Assembly (NCBI GenBank): GCA_009103225.1
Contig: RHPI01000797.1
Span: forward strand, 607,140 to 671,139
From: Chlorokybus atmophyticus
Taxonomy: Eukaryota; Streptophyta; Chlorokybophyceae; Chlorokybales; Chlorokybaceae
Length of the DNA stretch: 64,000 nt
Direction of reading: 5' to 3'
Below the pieces are notes generated by a model. The model ran no database searches. It worked only from the letters and a program-made list of their open reading frames with translations, and had not been told where the DNA came from. Of this stretch, positions 54,836 to 64,000 are shown one piece after another. Both the position numbers and the translations under genes were made by a program. The stretch's first letter is position 1, and each line of letters opens with the position of its first letter.

Positions 54836-57800
54836 TCAAAGCGGGGGCCAAATCACCGCCGACACGTTGGCGTCTTGCATCAGGCGTGGCGACCAAAACG
54901 GGCGAGGTTGCTTGCAGAAGGGACACGTTTGTAGATTCTTTGATTTATTTGCCACGGTATTCTGATGTGCTATGATGCAGACATGGCACATCATTTTCTT
55001 GCAACAGGGCGTCTCCCCATCCGCTGGGGGGGGGGGGGGGGGGGGGGGNCAAATCAGCACGCATGGTGCACGCGGGTGTGCAAGCTGCCTCTGCCAACAA
55101 ACTCTGTTATCGCGTTGCAGGCGTAGCGACTCCCATCTGAATGGCGCAACATAACGCTCCACTGCATGCTCGATTACCTGACGCCTATCTGCCGCCATAC
55201 ACCACCTGCTGGTCTTGGTGGTCTCGTGCAGCTTGCGTTCATCCAAGCCCTCAACTTGGCTGTCGTGTACTCCCCCCCATCGCCATTTTTTTCGAGCTTC
55301 CACAGAATCAGCTCGACGTGCCATATGACATACAGCCACTTTCAGCCAAAGCATGCCAAGTACAGCTCGAATGATTTTACTTGCCATCCAGTATGTTTGC
55401 TCAGGTAGTGGCTCACATCTCGACCCGCATTAGTCGACATCGACATGTACACCTGCTGCAGCAGGTCGAAGTTCTGCTCCGCGGATAGCTCTTGCACATT
55501 GTCGGGTTGCTGCGGCAGCAACAACACCATCATATTGAGGACGGCGAGGGGCAACAATGCACTACGGATGGCCATATCGTGTTTGGGTTCCAACAACGGC
55601 CAATCCAAAGAGGTCTGTTTAGACCGCACTCTCCGCGTATGCTGTCACTTGTTGCATACTTTTGTCACCCATCTCGAGGCATGCCGCATGCAGTGATGCA
55701 GCGCGTCTTGGGCGTACTGTAGGGTGATCAACTCCTTTGCACTACGAGTCGGCCCCCCAAAGCGTCTGCGCGTCGGTGCTTTGAGCTTAGGCAGCTCGTG
55801 CCGCACCGGCTGTCTCTCTGGACGATGCTGAGCAGCCACTTGACACTGTAAACCCGCCTGTGCATACTCAGGACACACCGTCAGCCCCAGTGAGGCTTCA
55901 AGGCGCTGTGCTTCTTCTAACGTTGTAACGATGCCTCACCTTTCCTTTTTTGATTCTGTAAGCGTCCCTTGTTCCAACAACCTTCTTCTTCTTTTTTTGT
56001 CAACCTGCACATCCTGGCAGGCGCTCTGCGTGGCACTGTCACACAGAGGAGGTAAGGCGTTATCTTCTTGCTCCACAACCTTGCGCTTGTTGGTTGCCTC
56101 CCGTTCCTCCACGACCTCATGTTACTTCATGAGGTCGAGCATGAAGCCTTTGTCTTTCAGCGCAGCTTTTAGGCACACCTCGATCAATCTCTTTACCAAC
56201 AAGACAGGCTGGTATCAATGTGGCAAGCTTAGAGGAAGAGGGCAAGCTACCGCTGCTTCTTCATGGAGTTGCCTCCGGATGGTTAGAGTGCGGTGGCAAG
56301 TGAGTCTCCGCAGCAGGAAGGGAGGGTGCTGAATTGGGATTGCGAGCATGTGGCTGTGGTTGAGGGGAGGCAGGATGTGCAGAACACTCGGCTACTTCTT
56401 GCCTAGCACACGAAGGCGAGGCCTGAGGTGTTGGCGCAGCACTCTGGGTCACAGCCGGTGGTAGCGGGGAATTGGCAACGCCATGCCGCCACTCTCCGAT
56501 CAGGTGTGTTACCTCCGGTGGCACTTCATGTATAGGCCACGACCACTGTTCTGTGCTTGCAGGCTTGAGGAGCCAAAAGTGTGCTTCTGGCTCATCAGGA
56601 GCAGTGTTGCCCACCACCAGGACTGAGTTGGGGGCTTCTTTATTTCCAACCCAAACTGCGCTGCCGGGCCGTGGCACCCACTCCCCATGCTCGCGCTGAA
56701 CGGTCACGCAGCCAATCAACAAGCCCAGCTTGTTGGCAAACATGGTCATCTGCAGGTGCTCGACGTACACATCTTTTCTCCGCACGATCTGTCGCACCTT
56801 GGCCATGGCTAGGTCAATGTTGCAGTTGATATCAGCCAACATGGTCGCAGGCAGTTTGTCGTAATACTGCGCCATCTCTCCCGCGGCACCAGTGGCTCTG
56901 CAGAAGTCTAAGATTCTGCTCGCCACGCCTGCATCAACAGCCTTGGCGGTGATTTGCGGAGAGTGTCCCCCTGCCGTCGTCATTCGTGGTGCCCAGCATG
57001 GCCCAAAATCTGCTCGAGCTCGGGCTTATGATCATCAAGGACACTTTGCGCTGTAAATGGCCTGGCGCGAAACACACAATGGTAGAAGCAGTTACCATCC
57101 GTTGGCGCATTGAAGTGGTCCCATGAGGCAAGCTGGCCACTTAGCATGACTGATGGCCGTATGCGGGTTGCGGCCAGCTCCTCTGATGACTCGCTGGCAG
57201 GTGGTGACCCCTGCTGCATGCGCATACAGCACTCAAATGGTGTGTCCAACTGTGGACGGCAAGAGTCATAGTGACTGATAAAGTACCAGAGTTTGGGGCA
57301 GACTGCCGGCTTCAACTTGCAGCGGGTGGGGTAGTAAGTAGTAAGTAAGGTAGGTGCAGAAGCCACATTGGTTGTTGCATTGTGCTGTGGTCTCGCCGGT
57401 TGCAGCAATGAAGAATTGTTGCCCCGCAATCACCGGTGCTGCTTGTGGAGGAGATGGCAGTGCACGAAGGACTGGTGCCGCAGAAGGTGGTCGCGCTCTG
57501 GCTGCGAGGGGAGCAGAAGCGGCAGGTGAGACCACTTGTGCATGCAGCAAGGGGGGCTGTATACAGGACCCAGGATAAGATGGCTCGCAATGTTGCAAAG
57601 GACGAATATAAGCTTATGCAGTGCCTGACGCATTGTTACCAAGGCACGAGCATAAAAGACAGCGACTTACCTCAATGGCCCGTGGGCTGCATGGAGCAGG
57701 GGAAGCCATGGGGGCTGACAAGGTGGTATTGGCTGCACTCTCCCCGCCACCCTCGATGGCAGACTCGTCACGGAGCTCTTGAGCCATGGGCACATCATGC

Positions 57801-58691
57801 GCCACTGCCCCAATGGACATGTCGGGATTCAACAGGCCAACATGCATGTTAAACTGATGCCGCATTGCCGCCGCGCCCATCAGCAAGTGGGATTGAAGGA
57901 CCAGTTGATGGGATTGAATCCAGGCTTGCATAGGAGCTCCAACAGGACTTAGTGCACTGTGGTGCTGTCAACCAATATCATGTGGGTTAGCTGCATGCTT
58001 GCGACACTGCAATTGCAATAGTCAACTGCGTCACACCGTCATCAGTTGGTTGCTTCGAACAGTCACCTGCGGCATTGCTGGTTGATGCACGAATGATTGC
58101 ATGGACTGCGTCATTGCTGGTTGATGCACTATTGGTTGAATGCCGGACGAATGGCCACGCGCTCCTGTGCTCAAACCCAGCCTACTTCGTTCGGCACGCG
58201 CGCGCGACTTCGCACGCTCACGCACATCCTAGCATGCAAAGGTAGGCATGCATTGGAGCCGACATTGCAGTCAACATGCACAGCGAGATTGGCAACAACA
58301 TACCGCCGCCCAGCTCTGTCTATCTGCTCTTGCTTCCGCAATGTCGGCTTGACTGTAGGGTGGGTACGGGTGAATAGTGGAGGCCTGCAGCCTCGCTACA
58401 TATATCACATGGACTGCGCTAAAAAACAAATTGCTCTTGCAAGGAAATGCATGTGACTGTTGAGCGTACCTCTGCATTCCTTTGTGCTTGTTCCCACAGC
58501 CGCAATTGGTCCCGCATGGTTCTGACAAGGGGCTCCAAGGACTGCAGCTCCTGATCCACTCCCTGTTGCAGAAAGCGAGCCACCAAGCAGCTCTCTGTGT
58601 GAAGATGGTCTTTAATGGCTTGCCTGCTGGTTTGTCCAATGTTGGTGATGCATGTTGGACAGCCCCATTGCTGACGCCTGCCATGATCCAT
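54836..58691 (-). pseudogene. OTU/RING-like gene, copy B, broken
   Basis: The same exon order as copy A from ATG 58691, but with several lesions. A frameshift lies just after the OTU Cys-loop exon (near 57020, where DHKCPSSSRF becomes DHKPELEQ). There is a TGA in the linker after the OTU domain (near 56263), a frameshift near 56170, a TGA where copy A has Trp (CNKW, near 55643), a shift near 55390 and the poly-G tract at 55026. The OTU catalytic Cys and His regions themselves (DGNCFYHCVF, EAHFWLL) are still present, but in different frames. Copy B keeps Tyr where copy A has a TAG, which shows the ancestral frame ran from the OTU side into the RING-like side at that point. Confidence 0.75.
55026..55049. 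other. Poly-G run and single N, likely assembly artefact
   Basis: Twenty-three G followed by N replace the sequence seen at the same place in copy A. Confidence 0.85.
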
Positions 58692-58949
58692 GACGTGGCG
58701 ACCGGTAGTAGCTGGCTTCGCTGCTTGAACTCTTACGACCACAACTTCTCGCAAGATGTGCCACGCCGCCGCCGCCGCCGCCGCCGCCTCCGACTCCTGG
58801 TCCTCCGCCTCCTAGTCGAACCCAGGCCCATCAAGCCTGACATTCGACCCGTCATCGACCTGGTGCCCCTGCGTGCCATCATCCGGCCATCAATGAAGCG
58901 TGTTTGGGTGAGTGCATGCTAACTCCCATTTGGGCTGATCGAGCAATGC

Positions 58950-58979
58950 CTCTGTCGTACCATGGATGGTACGACAGAG
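58950..58979. promoter_or_regulatory. 30-bp palindrome in the shared promoter, copy B
   Basis: Identical to the copy A palindrome, between 58691 and 59288. Confidence 0.6.
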
Positions 58980-59287
58980 CCATTGTACGGCAATCGCTGG
59001 GGTTGGACGAGAGATGCCTCTGTCGTACCATAAATGTTACGACACAACCATTGGTAACAATGGTTGTACGAAGCATGCATGGCACGAATGCATAAGTCGT
59101 ACCATCAACCATAGGAGCAAGGACGCACTACAAGTGCGACTCTAGTGCGGGACTCTAGACGTTCAAAACCGCCTCATTTTCGTTTTCGCGCCTCATACAT
59201 TCGGGCGGGCCAACCGGCGGCGGCAGCGTTGGAGGCGGCAGCGCCACTTACAGCTAAACAGGCGGCACCCGACTATCAGTTGGAGAG

Positions 59288-61120
59288 ATGCCTCGTGGTC
59301 CATCCGTAAGTGCACCTCGTCGTGGAGGTCGGCGCCAGTTGTCCACATTGCCCCCAGTGTTCAACCAGGCAACCGTCGCCAACCAATCGCAGCAAGACCC
59401 CGCGCTAACGCCCAGCACATCACAACAACTCCACCTGACACCGCAGTCGCAAGGGCAAGCTAGACTGCATGCGTTCTTGATGCACTGTGCACGTTGCTTC
59501 TTGCTCAACTTCTAACTTGGATGCTTGCTTCTATCATGACTAGCACAGTGACTCACTGCATGCGTTCTGGATACACTGTGCACGTTGTTCTTCTTTTGCA
59601 ACTGTGAGGGTTGCATCTTTCATGGCTGGCAGCATGACTCATGTGGTTGTGCTTGCAGAGGGTCGATTGGAACCCCCAACCCAAACGCATTTGGCCGTGA
59701 CGTGGCAACCTCGGCCGTCAGCAACCCTTCCCCAAGCAAGTGGAAGATTGGCAACGAGGTAAGCACTGTGTGACACTGTGACACTGTGTGTATGTGTGTA
59801 ACGGATTGTTCTTCTGTGGACAGCATTTGCGAGATGCCGTCGTTGAAATCATAAACGGCCACTGGGTAGAGAGCCACGTTTATCCCAAGGAGGACACTAT
59901 TCGTAACGTCATGTGTCAGGTGCTGTGAATGCTTCATGACCGCACTGCACCGTGACACTGACCAACCTGCCCGTGACAGGTAGTTGGCTTCGACCATGAC
60001 GACGAGGCCGATGCGGCCAAGTTCTATGAGGTGTACTGGACTCCCAAGGAGTGCCCCTTCCACTGGAGTGTCGCCCTGAAGAAAGCTACGCAGGTCCGGT
60101 CTGAGAACGTCACCAAGATCAAGCATGTCCTTGAGAAGGAGTACAAGTGGACACTGTTTAACAGCAACAAGCGCAAGTGAGTTGGGTCCCTCACCACCAT
60201 GTCTGCTATGCAACACTGCCTTCTTACTCAGCCTCCATACACACGTACTCATCTCGCCTATTGTAACCGATTCAATCAGGCACATCGACGCCCTAATGGA
60301 CCCCGAGACCCAAAAAGCCCAGATGCGCAACGCGCTCCAAAGTAAGTCACAGGCACTATTCTAGCCTGGTGCAGGCTCAACTTGAACTATCTATTTCGTG
60401 ACTAATGCCTTGTCGGTATGACTGTCGCAGACAAGTCATGGCGGAGATTTGAGGTGACCGACACTGCAGACCCGGAGCGGAGGAGATACATCCATGAATG
60501 GGGCAATCCCATAATCTGGCAAATGATCGTGCAATGCTGGTCTTACGCCGTCACTACACCTGGTCGCCGGCAGCTGACAGTCAACCACCTCGCATACCTG
60601 TTGCTTACGGTGAGCACTCTGAACTCCATCATTAGCAATTCATCAATGCTGTAGCCCCAAACTACAGGCTTGCAGACGCGTTGCAGTGAATATATATAGT
60701 GGCTTTCGAGGCCATTAAGACATGCCTGTAAACTACGCAGGTGGAGCGCATCCTAAAGGGCAAGGATGGAGACCCTCTCCTAGCTGCCAGCATCGACACA
60801 CATGAAGAATACCTCAGCGAAATCAACACCATGATCATGTCAATGAAGCGGGAGATGAGGCAACGATACGCAGCCCTCCAGCCATTCACGCTTGTGAAAC
60901 GCCGCGCTGCATCTTGTGTCCAATACTTGAAAGATCCCAACGGCGCCGACCGCAAGAGACAGCAGCTCGTGACCCGCTCGCTGAGGCAGAAGCGGCATTT
61001 GATTGGCTGGCACAACCGTTTGAGGAGGAAGAGCAAGCTCCGGCGTCTCCTCCACAGGCCCCAGCGCGTGGTGCTTTGTTCCGTAATGACGAGACCAGCG
61101 ATGATGGAGAGGAGCTGTAG
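59288..61120 (+). CDS. Plus-strand gene of unknown family, copy B
   Basis: Same exons as copy A shifted by about 7391 bp; every splice site I checked is kept and no stop has appeared. The few amino-acid changes are mild, for example Lys to Arg in PERRRYIHEW, Val to Ile in NPIIWQM, Phe to Val in SYAVTT and Leu to Pro in WLAQPFEEEE. Intactness in both copies, beside a decayed partner gene, suggests this protein is under constraint or the duplication is very young. Function unknown. Confidence 0.6.
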
Positions 61121-61492
61121 CGCAGTTGGTAGTCCGTTTAGCTGGTAGTGTACATAGCTACAAGGCTCTTGTGACTGAGTGTTGTGCATCTTAAACCAAC
61201 TCAGTCAATCGTCATTATGCTCATGCACATCAATACTTGCATCCCTATGATGTACAAGAGAACTGCATTCGAGTCACATAATCGAACTACAAGCCTTGGC
61301 AAGTGACTGAGAGACATTGTACACATTGCAGGTACATGTACACAGCACAGGCACATAACAATGCTGGAAGTCAGTGACAGTCGCGTGTAGTCAAGCTATG
61401 CAAATACATATGATGACAGTTAGGCATTGGTCACCTTCAGTTGTTAAAGAATGCCTTATTTTGTCGATAATTACCTAGTTGGTGCTTGTGAA

Positions 61493-61850
61493 TTAGGCTT
61501 AGTCGCCTGCGCTGGACTAGTGTGTAGTCTGCAGGTGTCTGTCACATAGGCTGAGTCACCTAAGTAAGACTGATGTGTAACTTGCAAGTGCCTGCTAATT
61601 AGGTGTAGTCACCTGTTAAGGCATGATGTGTAACTTTCCGGTGCCCGTTGATTGGTTGTAGTCACCTGGTAAGGCCTGATAAGTAACTAACAGGTGCCTG
61701 TTATTTAAGTGTAATCGCCTGTTAAGGCCTGATAAGTAACTAACAGGTGGCTGTTAATTAGGCATAGTCACCTGCTAAGGCCTGATATGTAACTAACAGG
61801 CGCCTGTTGATTATGCATAGACAACTGTTAAAGACCAAATTGTAACGGAA
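61493..61850. repeat. Palindrome-rich minisatellite at the end of copy B
   Basis: About six to seven units of the same 55-bp type as at 54105-54400, but with different unit order and an extra unit, so it has changed since the duplication. Confidence 0.8.
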
Positions 61851-62289
61851 AGGGCCTGATGGTAACGGAAGTTACTATTAGGTCCCTGTATCGAAATAAC
61901 AGGTGGACTGAGCCACGATAGTCTAAATTAGTATTCTCAGGTGCACGGCCGTTGCCAATACTTGATCGGCCGGCAGGGGGAAACATATTGCGAAGTTCGT
62001 GATGACATCAACAGTTTCTTTAAGTGCATGTATTCAAACATGTTCTCGTGTGACTCCGTCTAAGCGCTGTAGGAACTTGTCTATGGCGCCTGATACCCCC
62101 ACCACATCTCACGTCACTGACGCTGAAACAGGTGATTAATGTCATCGTCGCAAAGGTTTCAACCGTATCATGTGAACTATATAAATGCAGGGGAAGCAAT
62201 GCCGCATTTGCCAACTCAGCAATCTACACCTGAGCTCATGCGTGCTGCTATCGACACTTTTAGTGCCAAACTGCTTTGTGTGAAGTAAG

Positions 62290-63975
62290 AAACATCGCTC
62301 GTCTACAAAACAAAAGTAAGGCAAATTGTGCCAATGTTTTGATACACACCACTGATGGCATTGTTTGCAAACTGGTTGACGAGAACACAGTCCTGCGCGA
62401 GCGCAACCTGGAGCAAGCACAGCAGCTACGCAAAAACTATTGAAGAAGCTAGCAACACATGTAGCTAAGGCTGATGCCTGACATGCACACACACAACTCT
62501 ACAGCTGCGAGAGCATACACAAGAGCAACACTTTCACTTGATTACAATTCAGTCATGGGTTTTTATACCCGCTGCTTGTACACCTGTCTACTCTAGAAGC
62601 AACTGTGTACGCTACACGTCATCTTTCATCATGAACTCAACTGCATGACGTAGCTAACTTCAAGACCTTTCTAACAAGCTAAGCCACGCGCCAAACGGTG
62701 ACGTTTTCACCAAGTTATGACTGTTCTTGTGCGCGCCTGAAAGTCGCGCCTGGAACCTTCTCTTCGACTGGAGTCTCCGCCTAGTACCTTCTCGAATGGT
62801 GTCCGCGCCTGGAACCTTCTGGCGGCCAAACCTTCGGAGTTGACGCCTATGCCTATATGGAGGGCAAGGCTGACCGGATATAGAAAATATCCTCAACAAA
62901 AACCAGACACACCCTCATCCCCAGATCGCTGCAAAGCTGTTGAAAATGATCAATGAACTCAATGGTCTGCGTGCAGGCCAAATGCTGCAGAACAACGCTC
63001 TGTTGACCTGAAGCGTGCATTACACAAAGAGCGTGCTGAGCACGTAAAAATGACTGAAAGCGTCAAAAATGCAGACGCAGCAAGCATCGTGGGTTTACGC
63101 AAGCAGCTGACAGTAGCTTAGCGCAGGGCCACACAGTTGCAGCAACACAATAAGCGCAACGATGCAAAATTGACGCGTTTGCAATGCCAAATTGGAGAAG
63201 CCAACCAGACAATTGCTGCCAAAAAAAAGTCGTATGTTCCTGCACTATGTGATGTTCCAGCAATTGACTTGCTGATGTAGATTTCGAAAGTTGACAAGCG
63301 TCTTGCGTCTTCAAACGGCAAAATGGCAATTTCGTGAGCGCGTTGAACCCAATGGCGTGCAGTTCGAGACCTTCCAGTAGGAACTGAAAGTCACCAGAAA
63401 GGAGTTAGACAGCTTGGCAAAATACATGTTGAAAAAGGGCGACCTGGACTAAACAATTACAATTATGACATGTATCAACAAATGCAACACTGTAGTGTTT
63501 ATTGGGTGGTGTACCAGGTGTCGCTTCTCAGTTGCAGAGATGTTAACAGGCAGCAGCAATTGCGACTATACCAAACACTCTGAGAGAAGCTTCGTACCTA
63601 CCTCTGCACAGTTGCCCCGTTGCTGCGTGAAACAGCAACAACCGAAGAAATGTAGCAACATGTGCGCCAGGACTACAAGGGCAAGCGCGTGGTAGACAGT
63701 GAAGATAACACATGCGGTGCAAGCAGAAGCCAGTGGAAGCGTTGCTACCAATGCCACGTTGCGGAGCTACAATGTGCCGTCAGTGCTTGAAGAAGCTGCG
63801 CACAGGATCTCACCCTCAAATTGAGTGTCCTTTCTGCTGCTGCTTTCACCTCATTTTTATGTATCGACCACCACGTGGTGCAGCGCTCCCCCATTTCCCT
63901 GTATATGAACTAAGCAGCAGGGACGATGATGAGGATGTTGATACACGCAATACCGGTGCTGCTGGCGCTGGGCCT
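62290..63975 (+). pseudogene. Decayed coiled-coil / RING-finger gene
   Basis: The plus strand reads as a broken coiled coil: LVDENTVLRERNLEQAQQLR near 62370-62440; DLKRALHKERAEHVKMTESV and IVGLRKQLTVA near 63008-63117; after a TAG, RRATQLQQHNKRNDAKLTRL to another TAG at about 63278; and QFETFQ, TAG, ELKVTRKELDSLAKYML to a TAA near 63453. From about 63712 comes a RING-like C-terminus: CKQKPVEALLPMPRCGATMC, then RQCLKKL and ECPFC, followed by an acidic tail (SSRDDDEDVDTRN). A coiled coil with C-terminal RING is the layout of BRE1-type and other E3 ligases. Several in-frame stops and missing first cysteines make it a pseudogene, unless introns were missed. Confidence 0.5.
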
Positions 63976-63981
63976 TTGCAG

Positions 63982-64000
63982 CCCCCCCCCCCCCCCCCCC
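63982..64000. other. Poly-C run at the window end
   Basis: Nineteen C up to the last base; probably a sequencing or assembly edge like the poly-G in copy B. Confidence 0.7.

Larger units (their letters stand above)
54554..61993. repeat. 7.4-kb tandem unit, copy B
   Basis: Second direct copy of the unit, starting 4 bp after copy A ends. It contains a poly-G run with one N at 55026-55049 where copy A has ordinary coding sequence, so that spot is probably an assembly flaw. Confidence 0.9.

Overview
The window is nuclear DNA of a eukaryote with short exons, many GT-AG introns and long simple-sequence runs. The gene content points to a flagellated green alga: a plant-type chloroplast envelope/thylakoid protein, a predicted thylakoid-lumen protein, an ELF4-type clock protein and a ciliary MNS1/FAP127 protein. 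Several genes have TGTAA, the usual chlorophyte poly(A) signal, within about 30-200 nt after the stop. A prasinophyte of the Pyramimonas/Cymbomonas kind would fit, but that is inference. I saw no rRNA or tRNA gene and no CRISPR array.

Left part (1-34.7 kb): ordinary host genes, mostly in head-to-head pairs. In order: chloroplast At5g03900-like protein (-), BTB/POZ protein (+), MNS1/FAP127 (+), an unrecognised protein with a 39-residue repeat (-), SUMO (+), theta-class glutathione S-transferase (-), MSH3 (+), a broken reverse transcriptase (-), ELF4-like (-), a lumen SnoaL/NTF2-like protein (+), and an unrecognised membrane protein (-). GST and MSH3 share a 324-bp promoter holding a consensus E2F site.

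Middle part (34.7-41.4 kb): gene-poor and retroelement-like. It has AT-rich direct repeats, a decayed integrase running in frame into a PHD finger, a decayed opposite-strand ORF, and about 2.4 kb with nothing recognisable.

Right part (40.6-64 kb): an accessory island. It holds a Plavaka-like (CACTA-related) transposase with a C2HC zinc finger, and a small divergent partner gene. Next is a phage-type cytosine-5 DNA methyltransferase with an N-terminal zinc finger. Then comes a 7.4-kb unit present twice in tandem. Each unit has a minus-strand gene (C2HC finger, proline-rich linker, OTU protease, RING-like cysteine cluster) and a divergent plus-strand gene of unknown family, and ends in a minisatellite rich in palindromes. 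The minus gene is badly broken in the second unit, while the plus gene is open in both. A decayed coiled-coil/RING gene closes the window. Palindromes built on GTACCAT sit in the promoter regions of the transposase, the methyltransferase and both 7.4-kb gene pairs, so these genes may belong to one mobile or co-regulated system that combines transposition, DNA methylation and ubiquitin processing.

Exon borders were read by eye from splice consensus, reading phase and family similarity. The assembly has one 600-N gap inside an intron, a poly-G/N joint in the second 7.4-kb unit and a poly-C end.
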